A stretch of DNA of 64,000 bases, from contig JAAERX010000094.1 in NCBI GenBank assembly GCA_024229935.1, positions 1-64,000 of the forward strand, written 5' to 3'. The notes beneath the pieces were generated by a model. That model saw only the letters and a list, made by a program, of their open reading frames with translations, did not search any database and was not told the origin of the DNA. A program made the position numbers and the translations under genes. Of the stretch, positions 29,511 to 39,146 are shown piece after piece (the stretch's first letter is position 1; every line of letters starts with the position of its first letter). The DNA is from Gammaproteobacteria bacterium (GTDB lineage Bacteria > Pseudomonadota > Gammaproteobacteria > Steroidobacterales > GCA-2729495).

Positions 29511-30314
29511 ATGAATCAAGCGGCCGAAGCCGTACAAAAGCCGTCTGCATCACCTTCGGCACTCCTTTATGAGCAACCACTCAATGAGCGGATGCGCACA
29601 TTTCTACGCCTGGAATTTCTCTACAAGCAATTGCTCTACCATTCAGAACAAAATTCACCCTGGGCGAGCCGTGGCTCTATAACGGGCCTGCTGGATATTG
29701 TGGCCATTCTGTCACGAGGCGATGTACGCGGCGATGTGCTTAAGGAACTGGAACGACAACTATTTATTCTTGAGCGGCTCCGAAGCGCTCAACAAGTCAA
29801 TGAGGAACGCCTGTCTGGTGTCACCCACAATCTGCAGACATTAAGAGAAACCCTTAATTCTGTAGGCCCAAAATATTTACAGGAACTACGTGATAATGAG
29901 TTCCTAAATGCAATTCGTCATCGCAGCAGCATCCCTGGCGGAACATGTGCTTTTGATATTCCTGAATATACTCACTGGTTAAAACAGGACTTTACCCGTC
30001 GGTCCAATGACATTACCAGATGGATGGAAGTTGTCAGACCCTTATGCGACAGTGTCGTTGGGTTACTTTGGCTAGTTCGCAACAGCAAACAACCATCCCG
30101 ACAAGTTGCAGTTAAAGGCGTATATCAGCACAGCATGAATCGTGACACTGCCAGCGTATTAATTCGTCTGACACTACCGGCGGACTCAGCACTTTACCCT
30201 GAAATAAGTGGCGGCCAACATCGTTTTACAGTTCGTCTGATGAAATGGAATACGAATGACAACCGGCCTGCACAAAGCGATACTGATATAGAATTTGAAT
30301 TAACAGTTTGCTAG
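29511..30314 (+). CDS. zapD: Cell division protein ZapD
   Basis: ZapD (YacF) cross-links FtsZ filaments and stabilises the Z ring. The 267 residues include LLYEQPLNERMRTFLRLEFL near the start and a beta-rich C-terminal domain, both characteristic of the family. Family members lack enzymatic motifs. It ends only 2 bases from the stop of mutT on the other strand. Its target FtsZ is encoded about 7 kb away in the same window. Confidence 0.93.
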   Translation: MNQAAEAVQKPSASPSALLYEQPLNERMRTFLRLEFLYKQLLYHSEQNSPWASRGSITGLLDIVAILSRGDVRGDVLKELERQLFILERLRSAQQVNEERLSGVTHNLQTLRETLNSVGPKYLQELRDNEFLNAIRHRSSIPGGTCAFDIPEYTHWLKQDFTRRSNDITRWMEVVRPLCDSVVGLLWLVRNSKQPSRQVAVKGVYQHSMNRDTASVLIRLTLPADSALYPEISGGQHRFTVRLMKWNTNDNRPAQSDTDIEFELTVC

Positions 30315-30316
30315 CA

Positions 30317-30799
30317 CTAGCGATTACAACTACCTTCAGTTATGCCTAAAATAGCTTGCACTAAGGTTCGCCATTCCGGCTGTTGAGTTTCTGCATATTT
30401 CTGTAATGATGTAATAATCTTCTCATCAGCAGGCAGCAGCCCCTGATCCCGCAACATATCCATTGCAACCCAACGCAAGGGTTGCCCCTCAACACCTTCA
30501 GGGTCTCCCTCCCAGCTCAGCACCAGCCAAACATGCAAATGCACTGTACGATCTGGATAACAATGGGTGAAATGCAGTAAATGACGCACATACCGCACCT
30601 TAATTGCTAATTCTTCGTGCAATTCACGAACCAGGCCTTCCAGTGATGTCTCGCCTGCTGCAATTTTCCCGCCAGGAAACTCCCATGCCCCACCCATATG
30701 TGAGCCAGGTACACGCTGCGCTATTAGCACCTGACCCTGCCTGTTAAGCAAGATACCTGCCGCAACTTGCAGTTCAGAACTATGACCAGCTGGCAACAT
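30317..30799 (-). CDS. mutT: Nudix hydrolase MutT (8-oxo-dGTP diphosphatase)
   Basis: Removes oxidised dGTP from the nucleotide pool. The Nudix box is complete for catalysis: Gly44, Glu50, Arg58-Glu59 and Glu62-Glu63 (GKIAAGE ... RELHEEL); the box-final Gly is Ala. At 160 residues it is longer than E. coli MutT (about 130), with extra residues at both ends, but still lacks the ThiE-like C-terminal domain of some family members. It sits 17 bases downstream of secA, a classic secA-mutT neighbourhood. Confidence 0.9.
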   Translation of the reverse strand: MLPAGHSSELQVAAGILLNRQGQVLIAQRVPGSHMGGAWEFPGGKIAAGETSLEGLVRELHEELAIKVRYVRHLLHFTHCYPDRTVHLHVWLVLSWEGDPEGVEGQPLRWVAMDMLRDQGLLPADEKIITSLQKYAETQQPEWRTLVQAILGITEGSCNR

Positions 30800-30816
30800 T
30801 ATTAAAGTGCGCTAAC

Positions 30817-33753
30817 TCAGCTTAATTTACCATGGCAGTGCTTGAACTTTTTACCTGAACCACAATGACACGGTTCATTTCGGCCTATCTTAGGCGCCTC
30901 ACGTACAAAAGGTGCAGCAGGGTCTGCTTGTGGCTGTGGTGGTGGCGGAAGAGGTTTGCCGCCGGGTTTCCTTGTTGCCTGTGGCATATTTGCTGGCACT
31001 GGTGCTGAAGCACCTGCCAGTGCTGATGCCTCAGCATGTTGAAACTGCATTTGTCCGGTTGAGGGGCGTTGCTGAGCAGCCTGCACATCTTCTTCGCCCT
31101 TAACTTTGACTCGGGCCAGAAAACCAATAAGCTCATGCTTCACCTGGTCAAGCATAGTGCCAAACATTTCAAATGCTTCACGCTTATATTCCTGTTTGGG
31201 GTTTTTCTGTGCATAACTACGCAAGCCAATACCCTGTCGCAAATAATCAAGCGCACCAAGATGCTCACGCCAGTGCATATCAAGAAACTTGAGCATGTAC
31301 TCCTTCTCAATTATGCGCATAAGTGGCTCACCCACCTCCGCTACTTTAGTATCATATTGCTGCTCAATATTTTTGACGATGCGCTCACGTAATGCATCCT
31401 CACCCAGCAACTCTTCCTGCTCCAACCAGGCTGCAATCTCCAAATGTGCATTAAACTCTCGTTCAAGTGCATGCGTGAGTCCGGGCACATCCCAGGTTTC
31501 TTCCATACTTTGCTGAGGAATAAACTCATCAATAACTACATTGACCACCTCTTCCCTGATACCAGAAATAGAATCAGCAATTTCTTCTGCTGTCATCAGT
31601 TCATTACGTTGCTCGTAGATCACCTGACGCTGATCATTGGCAACATCATCATATTCAAGCAGTGACTTACGTGCATCAAAGTTGTGCGCCTCAACCTTGC
31701 GTTGTGCGCGCTCTATCTGACGAGTCAGAAGCCCACTTTCTATCGCCTCTCCCCCACGCATACCAACACGTGACAACAATGCCTTGGTACGCTCCGGATC
31801 ACCAAAGATTCGCATTAGTGAATCTTCCATAGACAAATAGAAACGACTGGAACCGGCATCACCCTGACGCCCTGAGCGACCACGCAACTGGTTATCAATG
31901 CGCCTTGATTCATGCCGTTCGGTACCAATAATATGCAATCCACCAGAATCCAGTACTGCCTGATGCCGCTGCTCCCATTCCTTGCGATGCTCAGTAATCT
32001 CAGCCTCCGTTAGCCCTTCTCCAAGTGCTGCTAATTCAGCCTCAAAATTACCCCCAAGCACGATATCCGTACCACGACCCGCCATATTGGTTGCAATAGT
32101 TACAGCCCCTGGGCGACCTGCCTCCTCAACGATATGCGCCTCACGTTCATGCTGTTTAGCATTGAGCACTTCATGAGCAATACCCTCCTTTTTTAGCTGC
32201 TTAGCCAGCAACTCAGACGTCTCAATTGAAGTCGTACCAACCAGCACGGGCTGGCCACGCTCAACACAGTCCTGAATATCCTCACTAATGGCCACAAACT
32301 TATCTGCTTGCGTGAGGTGCACCAGATCAGGCTGATCATCACGCACCATAGGCCGGTGCGTAGGGATAACCACAACTTCCAGACCATAAATTTGCTGAAA
32401 CTCATAGGCCTCTGTATCAGCGGTACCCGTCATACCGGATAGCTTGCCGTACATACGGAAAAAATTCTGGAACGTAATTGAAGCAACGGTCTGATTTTCT
32501 TCTTTAACCTGCACACCTTCTTTGGCTTCAATTGCCTGATGCAGGCCATCGGACCAGCGCCGGCCTGGCATGGTACGACCAGTGAACTCATCAACTATGA
32601 CAACCTCACCATTATTAATAATGTACTCAACATCCTTCTTAAATACAGCATGTGCCCGCATTGCTGCGGTGAGATGATGCATCAAACGAATATTGGCAGC
32701 ATCGTACAGACTGCTACCCCTTTCCAGCAGACCTTCTTTGGCTAGTAATATCTCAACCTTGTCATGACCATCCTCAGTGAGAAAAGCCTGCTTACTCTTC
32801 TCATCAACCGTATAGTCACCAGACTCTTCAAAATGACATACAGGTACACTGGTATTACCCTGAGGCTCAACCAGGTCGAAACCAGCAGCTGAGGCCGCAG
32901 CAATAGCTTGTTCAAGAGGCATGATGCCCAGATCTTTACCACTTTGATCAACCACCGATACTTTGGCCGTTGCAATCTCTGAGTTTCGGGCAGTACTGTC
33001 ATCACCCTTACGCAACTTCAGCTTAGGAATTAGCTTATTGATACGCCCATAAAGTTCCGTTCGCTCTTCTGAGGGGCCAGAAATAATTAGCGGCGTCCGT
33101 GCCTCATCAATAAGGATTGAGTCCACCTCATCAACAATGGCAAAAGCGAGCCGGCGCTGCACCTGACCATCTTTCGTATATTCAAGATTGTCACGTAGAT
33201 AATCAAAACCAAATTCATTATTTGTGCCATAGACAATATCGGCTTCATAAGCTGCACGTTTTTCTTCTTTATTCTGACCTGAGGCTATAACTCCAACACG
33301 CATACCCAAAAATTCATATACCGGAGCCATCCATTCTGCATCACGACTGGCCAGGTAATCATTGACTGTTACAATATGAACGCTATCACCACCCAACGCA
33401 TTCACATAAGCCGGCAACGTGGCAACCAATGTTTTACCTTCACCCGTCCGCATTTCAGCAATTTTGCCTTCATGCAGAGTTAAGCCGCCCAGAAACTGCT
33501 CATCAAAGTGACGCAAGCCCAATGTCCGACGTGCACTTTCACGAACAATCGCAAATGCTTCGGGTAGAATTGAGTCAAGATCTTCACCCTCTTGAAGCCG
33601 CTGCCGAAACTCACTCGTCTTGGCTTTAACGTCATCGTCTGAGAGCTGTTCAAACGCATCAGCATACCCATTGGCAGCTGTAACAATTTTTCCATAGTCA
33701 CGCAATAACCGCTGATTGCGGCTACCAAACAATTTTGTAAGGATATTTGCCAT
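30817..33753 (-). CDS. secA: Preprotein translocase ATPase SecA with an IF3-N-like insertion
   Basis: Motor of Sec export. 978 residues from the ATG at 33753 ([11 protein letters not shown]), against about 900 for E. coli. Order: NBD1 with Walker A MRTGEGKT (101-108) and Walker B DEVD (208-211); the preprotein cross-linking domain; NBD2; helical scaffold and wing; a Pro-rich linker; and the C-terminal zinc motif [16 protein letters not shown], which binds SecB. Residues about 255-308, between [12 protein letters not shown] and [11 protein letters not shown], are an insertion that aligns without gaps to the N-terminal domain of translation factor IF3. All motor motifs outside it are intact, so the protein should be functional. 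Confidence 0.97.
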   Translation of the reverse strand: MANILTKLFGSRNQRLLRDYGKIVTAANGYADAFEQLSDDDVKAKTSEFRQRLQEGEDLDSILPEAFAIVRESARRTLGLRHFDEQFLGGLTLHEGKIAEMRTGEGKTLVATLPAYVNALGGDSVHIVTVNDYLASRDAEWMAPVYEFLGMRVGVIASGQNKEEKRAAYEADIVYGTNNEFGFDYLRDNLEYTKDGQVQRRLAFAIVDEVDSILIDEARTPLIISGPSEERTELYGRINKLIPKLKLRKGDDSTARNSEIATAKVSVVDQSGKDLGIMPLEQAIAAASAAGFDLVEPQGNTSVPVCHFEESGDYTVDEKSKQAFLTEDGHDKVEILLAKEGLLERGSSLYDAANIRLMHHLTAAMRAHAVFKKDVEYIINNGEVVIVDEFTGRTMPGRRWSDGLHQAIEAKEGVQVKEENQTVASITFQNFFRMYGKLSGMTGTADTEAYEFQQIYGLEVVVIPTHRPMVRDDQPDLVHLTQADKFVAISEDIQDCVERGQPVLVGTTSIETSELLAKQLKKEGIAHEVLNAKQHEREAHIVEEAGRPGAVTIATNMAGRGTDIVLGGNFEAELAALGEGLTEAEITEHRKEWEQRHQAVLDSGGLHIIGTERHESRRIDNQLRGRSGRQGDAGSSRFYLSMEDSLMRIFGDPERTKALLSRVGMRGGEAIESGLLTRQIERAQRKVEAHNFDARKSLLEYDDVANDQRQVIYEQRNELMTAEEIADSISGIREEVVNVVIDEFIPQQSMEETWDVPGLTHALEREFNAHLEIAAWLEQEELLGEDALRERIVKNIEQQYDTKVAEVGEPLMRIIEKEYMLKFLDMHWREHLGALDYLRQGIGLRSYAQKNPKQEYKREAFEMFGTMLDQVKHELIGFLARVKVKGEEDVQAAQQRPSTGQMQFQHAEASALAGASAPVPANMPQATRKPGGKPLPPPPQPQADPAAPFVREAPKIGRNEPCHCGSGKKFKHCHGKLS
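32836..32979 (-). other. IF3 N-terminal-domain-like insertion inside SecA
   Basis: Codes for SecA residues 259-306. Landmarks, in the order and spacing of the IF3 N-domain: EI, then V six positions on, GKDLGI, a Leu-Ala-Ala helix, AGFDLVE, an Asn, and PVC. Compared by eye with E. coli IF3 as I remember it, about 20 of 48 positions are identical with no gap. Flanking SecA sequence rejoins the normal family pattern directly after it. The PPXD hairpin region is where it enters. Confidence 0.8.
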
Positions 33754-33976
33754 TCCTGAATTCCTGACCCCTGCAGTGCAACCTCTTAGCAACAAACCTG
33801 GGTAAATTAATATTATCGACGTTAACTCGTCAGCTCCGGCACCCACCGGAAGACACCCGCACTAAATCAGACTATTTTACTGGTATTAAGGGCGCAGCGG
33901 GAATATCTGCATGCAACAGAATTAGCATTGAAATGCTGAAAAGCTGTTTAAAAGAGGTATTTGGGCTAATTAGACT
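33754..33976 (-). other. secA leader, no gene seen
   Basis: 223 bases between the M23 peptidase stop and secA. No secM-like gene. A small hairpin (TCCGG/CCGGA) and an AGCAT/ATGCT hairpin near the M23 end are visible, neither with a T tract. No convincing promoter was identified. Confidence 0.4.
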
Positions 33977-34906
33977 CTAATGGCCCCGAACATACTTGGC
34001 TGGATCAACTGCTTTACCGTTATGCCATACCTCAAAATGCACATGTGGGCCGGTAGAGCGACCGGTCGAACCCATTAAAGCAATGGTCTCCCCTTGCACA
34101 ACCTGATCACCAACTGCTACCAAAAGTTCTTGATTATGCGCATAGCGGGTTACGTAGCCATTACCGTGTTTAATCTCAACAAGGTTACCAAAACCATACC
34201 TGTCACCAGACCAGCTAACCACACCATCACTGACAGCTATAACATCGTTACCATATTTACCTGCAAAATCGATACCACGATGCCAGGAGGCCTTACCCGT
34301 CATTGGGTCGGTACGTTTGCCAAAAAAAGATGAAATCCACCCAGACTTTACCGGACGTCCCTTTGGGTTTACTCGATCACGCAACTTTTGATCCATCAAC
34401 AAACTTTCCAGTGCCGCAAGTTGCTGTTCCTGACCGTCCAGTGTGGACTCAAGCTCAACAAAATCCGCAAGCAATGCTGGTAGCTGACCTACATCAGTAA
34501 TAGTGTCATCAGCAGGGGCTAAGGGACCACCAACAGCCGGTGGATTATGAAAATCAAATTCACCCTCTTCAAGGTCAGCCATACCGGTTAACCGACTACC
34601 CAAAGCATTCAGACGTATGACATTCGCATTCAACTCACCCATGCGCAATGCAAGGGCATCAATTTGTTCATCGGCCACTGTTCGCAGTTCCAGTAGTGAC
34701 TCACGCTGCTCACGCAGATCAGATTGCATTGCAATAATGTCATTGCTTGCAATCAAGCCAGCCTGATTGCCCGCAATGAAATAGCCCACAATGACAGAAA
34801 CACCAAGTATGCCAGCAACGACTGTGCCAGCCAGCCAGAGTCTGGCCCCTGATAAATTCAGGCTGTATGCCGCTCGCGCGCCACGATTTAGGATAATGAA
34901 TTTCAT
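33977..34906 (-). CDS. Membrane-anchored M23 (LytM-type) peptidase under a c-di-GMP riboswitch
   Basis: A zinc endopeptidase-type protein of 309 residues that probably cuts peptidoglycan cross-links in the periplasm. One membrane segment (about residues 24-46) anchors it; coiled-coil stretches lie at about 55-105 and 140-175; the C-terminal M23 domain keeps the metal and catalytic residues His209 and Asp213 (HRGIDFAGKYG) and His288 and His290 (PHVHFEVW), so it looks enzymatically competent. It lies between secA and lpxC, its common place in Gammaproteobacteria. Its leader holds a cyclic-di-GMP-I riboswitch, which is unusual and implies control by cell-surface lifestyle signals. Confidence 0.9.
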   Translation of the reverse strand: MKFIILNRGARAAYSLNLSGARLWLAGTVVAGILGVSVIVGYFIAGNQAGLIASNDIIAMQSDLREQRESLLELRTVADEQIDALALRMGELNANVIRLNALGSRLTGMADLEEGEFDFHNPPAVGGPLAPADDTITDVGQLPALLADFVELESTLDGQEQQLAALESLLMDQKLRDRVNPKGRPVKSGWISSFFGKRTDPMTGKASWHRGIDFAGKYGNDVIAVSDGVVSWSGDRYGFGNLVEIKHGNGYVTRYAHNQELLVAVGDQVVQGETIALMGSTGRSTGPHVHFEVWHNGKAVDPAKYVRGH

Positions 34907-34983
34907 TTATGCCCTGCTTCCTTACAGTCCCAGGGACCGCCCATCCGCAACAAACCCGTCATGTTGACGTTATTCTGATGCCC

Positions 34984-35019
34984 AAAAACCCGTATATATT
35001 ACAAGCATCAAAATACAGG
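34984..35019 (-). terminator. Possible riboswitch-controlled terminator
   Basis: On the minus strand CCTGTAT pairs with ATACGGG (one G-U) around a 17-base loop, followed by TTTTTGGG. It lies between the c-di-GMP aptamer and the M23 gene, the right place for an expression platform. The long loop makes it modest by itself. Confidence 0.5.
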
Positions 35020-35046
35020 CATCAAAACTTACTTGTTCTAGTATGT

Positions 35047-35120
35047 CGGTAACCCCGCTATCATAGGAATTCACCCGTAGATCGGTGGCTTTGCGTCCCT
35101 GCCTTTCAGTAGGTTTACCG
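35047..35120 (-). ncRNA. Cyclic-di-GMP-I (GEMM-I) riboswitch aptamer
   Basis: Read on the minus strand the 74 bases run CGGTAAACC ... TGAAAGG ... GGGACGCAAAGCC ... CCG ... CTA ... TAGCGGGGTTACCG. This matches the GEMM-I consensus closely: the GAAA-type loop, the invariant GGGACGCAAAGCC junction, the TAGCGGGGTTACCG 3' part, and a closing stem CGGTAA/TTACCG. The other strand has no such reading. It sits about 140 bases upstream of the M23 peptidase start and is divergent from dciA. c-di-GMP binding by this class is established; the gene regulated here is inferred from position. Confidence 0.93.
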
Positions 35121-35200
35121 TTATGACGCGCGTAGGATAAGTAGAAACAAGCAATGCAACAAGGAACAAGTCACGCATTCATCATAAAAAGCCAGAAGTT

Positions 35201-35506
35201 ATGTTAAAAAAGAAGCCTAAGTCATTGTCAGAACTAATAGCCGGCCAGGATAGTACTCTGGGCAATCTGGCAAGCAAAGCCCTCCTCAGAGAGGAGCTTG
35301 GTAATTATCTGCGCAAACATATACCGGCAGCACTCAACGCTGGTTTCTTGCACTGCAACCTAAGGGATGACGCCACACTTATAGTCATTGCTACCAGTCC
35401 GGAATGGGCCTCACGACTACGCTTTGAAAAGGAATTATTTATACGCTTGTGCGCTGATCAGGGCACTCGCATTACAAACGTCAAAATACGGGTAGGCTCT
35501 GTTTAA
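35201..35506 (+). CDS. dciA: DciA-type replicative helicase operator (DUF721)
   Basis: A 101-residue DUF721/DciA family protein. DciA is the ancestral loader or operator of the DnaB helicase in bacteria that lack phage-derived DnaC or DnaI. The family pattern is visible: LxxLxxR-like start, RKHIPAALNAGFLHCNLRDDATLIVIATSPEWASRLRFEKE, with the conserved WAxxLR box. It is short, consisting mainly of the DUF721 core. The gene lies between the divergent riboswitch and lpxC (convergent, 8 bases apart), a placement shared with Pseudomonas relatives. The presence of dciA suggests that dnaC is absent from this genome. Confidence 0.85.
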   Translation: MLKKKPKSLSELIAGQDSTLGNLASKALLREELGNYLRKHIPAALNAGFLHCNLRDDATLIVIATSPEWASRLRFEKELFIRLCADQGTRITNVKIRVGSV

Positions 35507-35514
35507 AGAGCCTG

Positions 35515-36426
35515 TCAGGCCATACTGGCAGAACTCTTATAGGAAATTGGCGCAGCAAGGCCATCTTCAAAAACCACCTCTTCCCAAGCGCTCTTGGTCG
35601 CATAGAGCTCACGCACAAGTTTATTGTTCAGGTCATGACCGGATTTATAACCAGTAAATTCACCCAGCAAACCATGACCAATCAGATACAGGTCACCAAT
35701 GGCATCAAGAATCTTATGGCGAACAAACTCATCTTCATAACGCAAGCCGTCTTCATTCAGCACTCGAAAATCATCCAGGACAATTGCATTGTCTATATTT
35801 CCACCCAAAGCAAGACGATTGGCTCTTAATGCTTCAATATCTTTCAGGAACCCAAAAGTACGGGCTCTACTGACTTCCCTTAAAAAGGAAGTCGTAGAAA
35901 AATCAATAGAAGAAGATTGCAGATGCTTCTTAAAAACCGGGTGCTCAAAGTCAATTTTAAAATTAACTTTAAAACCATCATAAGGTGTAAATTCGGCCCA
36001 CTTGTCACCCTGTTCCACACGCACCTTCTTGCGAATACGAATGAATTTTTTTAGTGCGATCTGTTCAGTTATACCGGCCGATTGCAACAAAAATACAAAT
36101 GGCGCCGCACTACCATCCATGATTGGCACTTCAGGCGCACTAAGATCAACATAGGCGTTATCGATACCAAGACCTGCAAAAGCAGACATCAGATGCTCAA
36201 CAGTAGCGACCCGGGTGCCATCCTGAATAAGACTGGTACCCAACATAGTTTCACCCACAAGATTGGCATCTGCAGGTATATCAACAACCGGATCCATATC
36301 TACACGACGAAATACGATACCCGTATTATCGGCTGCAGGACGTAAAGTCATAAATACTTTACGTCCTGTATGCAGCCCTACACCCGTAGCACGGATGGAC
36401 GTTTTCAGCGTTCGCTGTTTAAGCAT
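35515..36426 (-). CDS. lpxC: UDP-3-O-acyl-N-acetylglucosamine deacetylase LpxC
   Basis: Zinc enzyme for the committed step of lipid A synthesis. 303 residues from the ATG at 36426, with AGGA upstream, giving the standard [11 protein letters not shown] start. Zinc ligands: His78 (TVEHLMSA), His237 and Asp241 in [10 protein letters not shown], and catalytic His264 (KSGHDLNN). A nine-codon upstream extension is open but not conserved. It is the last gene of the division cluster, separated from ftsZ by about 285 bases in which I see no gene or clear promoter. Confidence 0.97.
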   Translation of the reverse strand: MLKQRTLKTSIRATGVGLHTGRKVFMTLRPAADNTGIVFRRVDMDPVVDIPADANLVGETMLGTSLIQDGTRVATVEHLMSAFAGLGIDNAYVDLSAPEVPIMDGSAAPFVFLLQSAGITEQIALKKFIRIRKKVRVEQGDKWAEFTPYDGFKVNFKIDFEHPVFKKHLQSSSIDFSTTSFLREVSRARTFGFLKDIEALRANRLALGGNIDNAIVLDDFRVLNEDGLRYEDEFVRHKILDAIGDLYLIGHGLLGEFTGYKSGHDLNNKLVRELYATKSAWEEVVFEDGLAAPISYKSSASMA

Positions 36427-36711
36427 GCGTATTCCTGCTCCTGGGATACCCAACTGTTAAGGGTGGGCCCAAAGATGCCATCAATAATTTTGTTGCAGCG
36501 TGCTTTCGAAATACAACCCGGGCACGCCCTAACCCCATATGAATGAAACCCCGCTTCCGAAGTCACTCCTTAACCCAAAGCCGAGCCTACTGCCCAACCA
36601 ATGATGATAAATCCTTGACCATAACCCTTGCGCACAAATCAGGGTGGGGTGTCTGATGACGCGAAAATTACCACGCAACCCACTGCTTAGCAAGGGAAAA
36701 GCCTCTATGGA
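36427..36711 (-). other. ftsZ-lpxC spacer, no gene seen
   Basis: 285 bases. No open frame of note, no tRNA-like or riboswitch-like fold, and no convincing -35/-10 pair on the minus strand. A long leader before lpxC is also known in other Gammaproteobacteria. Confidence 0.4.
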
Positions 36712-37881
36712 CTAATCAGCCTGACGCCGTAAAAATGCCGGAATATCAAGTAAATCAAGATCTTCCTGCGGATCTACAACATCATGACCTACTACACGCT
36801 GCTGTCGCTTTCCGGGCGGTTGATCAAAATCCACATAATTTGGTGCATCAACATTTGCAGCCGTTTGAGTCTCTACCTCATCAATCACCTGCATACGTTC
36901 CGGTTCTGGTTTAACCAATGTTAATCCCTTACCCAGACCTGTTGCCACTACCGTAACCCGGATTGAGTTATCCATTTCAGGATCAATAACCGTACCTATA
37001 ACTACCGTAGCATCATCTGATGCAAAGTCTTTAACAGTGTCGCCAATCTCATTGAACTCACCAATAGCAAGGTCCTTACCTGCGGTTACATTCACCAGAA
37101 TGCCATTGGCACCTGCCAGATTAATGTCCTCAAGTAATGGACTTGAAACTGCAGCTTCAGCAGCCTCTCGTGCACGATCTTCTCCAGCAGCGATACCTGT
37201 ACCCATCATGGCCATGCCCATTTCAGACATCACTGTACGCACATCTGCAAAGTCGACGTTAATAAGACCAGGTCGGGTAATCAGTTCAGCAATACCCTGC
37301 ACCGCACCTTGCAAGACTTCATTTGCAGACTTGAACGCATCAAGCAAAGTTGTCTCACTGCCCAACACGCTTAACAGCTTCTCATTAGGAATAGTAATCA
37401 ACGAATCAACATTCCGGGCAAGCTCAATCATGCCTTGCTCAGCAATACTTGTTCGTTTAGTACCTTCCATATCAAATGGCTTAGTCACCACCGCAACCGT
37501 AAGAATCCCAAGTTCTTTTGCAACCTGAGCAATTACCGGTGCAGCACCCGTGCCCGTACCACCACCAAGACCGGCAGTAATAAAGAGCATATCTGCACCT
37601 TCTATTAATTCCTGCAAACGATCACGATCTTCCATTGCTGCAGAATATCCAATCTCAGGGTTTGCTCCGGCACCAAGTCCCTTAGTAATGTTGCAACCTA
37701 TCTGCAACGTTGTTTTAACATTAGCATTAAGCAGCGCCTGCCTATCAGTATTTGCACAGATAAAATCCACACCATCAATACCGCAATTGGCCATATGCTT
37801 TACAGCATTACCACCACCGCCACCTACACCAACCACCTTAATTACTGCGTTTTGGCTATATGCATCCATAAGTTCAAACAT
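36712..37881 (-). CDS. ftsZ: Cell division GTPase FtsZ
   Basis: Tubulin-like GTPase that forms the division ring. About 389 residues from the ATG at 37881 ([10 protein letters not shown]); a GTG three codons upstream is also open but has almost no spacing from GAGGGG, while the ATG is about nine bases from it. The tubulin signature GGGTGTG is at 106-112. The linker is acidic and short, and the C-terminal peptide [11 protein letters not shown] that binds FtsA and ZipA/ZapD-type partners is intact. It follows ftsA by about 32 bases. Confidence 0.98.
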   Translation of the reverse strand: MFELMDAYSQNAVIKVVGVGGGGGNAVKHMANCGIDGVDFICANTDRQALLNANVKTTLQIGCNITKGLGAGANPEIGYSAAMEDRDRLQELIEGADMLFITAGLGGGTGTGAAPVIAQVAKELGILTVAVVTKPFDMEGTKRTSIAEQGMIELARNVDSLITIPNEKLLSVLGSETTLLDAFKSANEVLQGAVQGIAELITRPGLINVDFADVRTVMSEMGMAMMGTGIAAGEDRAREAAEAAVSSPLLEDINLAGANGILVNVTAGKDLAIGEFNEIGDTVKDFASDDATVVIGTVIDPEMDNSIRVTVVATGLGKGLTLVKPEPERMQVIDEVETQTAANVDAPNYVDFDQPPGKRQQRVVGHDVVDPQEDLDLLDIPAFLRRQAD

Positions 37882-37913
37882 TGCCTTCACCCCTCATCCA
37901 TAAAAGTAAATAG

Positions 37914-39146
37914 TTATACATTGCCCTGAAACCAGGCTTTCATTCGCGACCATACTTCCTGCAATCCGCCCCTTACCGCAACGTCCACACCCCGTTCCGC
38001 CTTATCTCTGGCGTATATAAGGATGCCAACTCCTGTGGCATGAATAGGATTACGAACAACTTCACCCAAACCCTTAACAAACTGCGGCATACCTAAACGA
38101 ACTGGCATATGAAATACTTCCTCTGCCAGTTCTACCGCACCTTCCATCTTCGAACTACCACCGGTTAATACAACACCAGCGGCAATAATATCTACAAAAT
38201 TACTGCGCCTTAATTCATTGGCAATCAGCGTAAACAGCTCTTCATACCGAGGCTCAACAACCTCAGCAAGTGTATGTCGTGCAAGCCGCCGTGGTGGTCG
38301 ATCACCTACACTTGGCACTTCAATTGTTTCATCACGATTAGCCAGCTGTGATAAAGCACACGCATACTTAATCTTGATTTCTTCAGCATACTGAGTTGGC
38401 GTTCGTAGTGATATGGCAATGTCATTGGTAACCTGATCACCAGCAATTGGAATTACTGCCGTATGTTTAATTGCACCATCATGGAAAACAGCAATATCAG
38501 TAGTGCCGCCACCAATATCCACAAGACATGCACCCAGTTCTTTCTCATCTTCAGTTAATACCGAAAAACTAGAGGCAAGCTGCTCCAGAACAATATCCTC
38601 AACCTCAAGACCGCAGCGCTGTACACACTTAACAATATTCTGTGCGGCACTGGCAGCACCGGTAACCATATGAACTCTGGCTTCAAGTCTTACACCGCTC
38701 ATACCAATAGGGTCGCGTATCCCTTCCTGCCCATCGATAATAAATTCCTGTGGCAATACATGCAGGATGCGCTGATCTGCTGGAATTGGTACAGCACGTG
38801 CCGCATCAATTACTCGGTCTACATCACCAGGTCCTACTTCACGGTCACGTATGCCAACGATGCCATGTGAATTAAGGCTGCGCACATGACTGCCGGCTAT
38901 ACCGGTGTAGATAGACTGAATCTCACACCCTGCCATTAGCTCTGCCTCTTCTACAGCACGCTGAATAGAATGAACTGTTGATTCAATATTTACGACCACA
39001 CCTTTTTTCAGGCCTCGCGAAGGATGTGAACCAAAGCCAATCACTTCAAGCTCTCCGTCCTCCTGAACTTCACCAACAATCGCAACTATCTTCGAAGTGC
39101 CAATATCAAGCGCAACGAGTAATTCCTTGTCCGTCTTGCTAGGCAT
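37914..39146 (-). CDS. ftsA: Cell division actin homolog FtsA
   Basis: Membrane tether of FtsZ. 410 residues from the ATG at 39146 (MPSKTDKELLVALDIGTSKI). Actin-type phosphate-1 (LVALDIGTSKI) and phosphate-2 (LVDIGGGTTDIAVF) motifs and the adenosine motif (GVVLTGGSSKM) are present, and the C-terminal amphipathic targeting helix (VWSRMKAWFQGNV) is visible. The start overlaps the ftsQ end by 8 bases, so the two are coupled. Confidence 0.97.
   Translation of the reverse strand: MPSKTDKELLVALDIGTSKIVAIVGEVQEDGELEVIGFGSHPSRGLKKGVVVNIESTVHSIQRAVEEAELMAGCEIQSIYTGIAGSHVRSLNSHGIVGIRDREVGPGDVDRVIDAARAVPIPADQRILHVLPQEFIIDGQEGIRDPIGMSGVRLEARVHMVTGAASAAQNIVKCVQRCGLEVEDIVLEQLASSFSVLTEDEKELGACLVDIGGGTTDIAVFHDGAIKHTAVIPIAGDQVTNDIAISLRTPTQYAEEIKIKYACALSQLANRDETIEVPSVGDRPPRRLARHTLAEVVEPRYEELFTLIANELRRSNFVDIIAAGVVLTGGSSKMEGAVELAEEVFHMPVRLGMPQFVKGLGEVVRNPIHATGVGILIYARDKAERGVDVAVRGGLQEVWSRMKAWFQGNV

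Noticed and set aside
33754-33846. N-terminal extension of SecA by 31 codons
   Set aside because: Family start [11 protein letters not shown] is at 33753; the upstream part has no SecA-like sequence.
33754-33976. A secM-like arrest peptide gene before secA
   Set aside because: No open frame with signal peptide or arrest motif is present in the leader.
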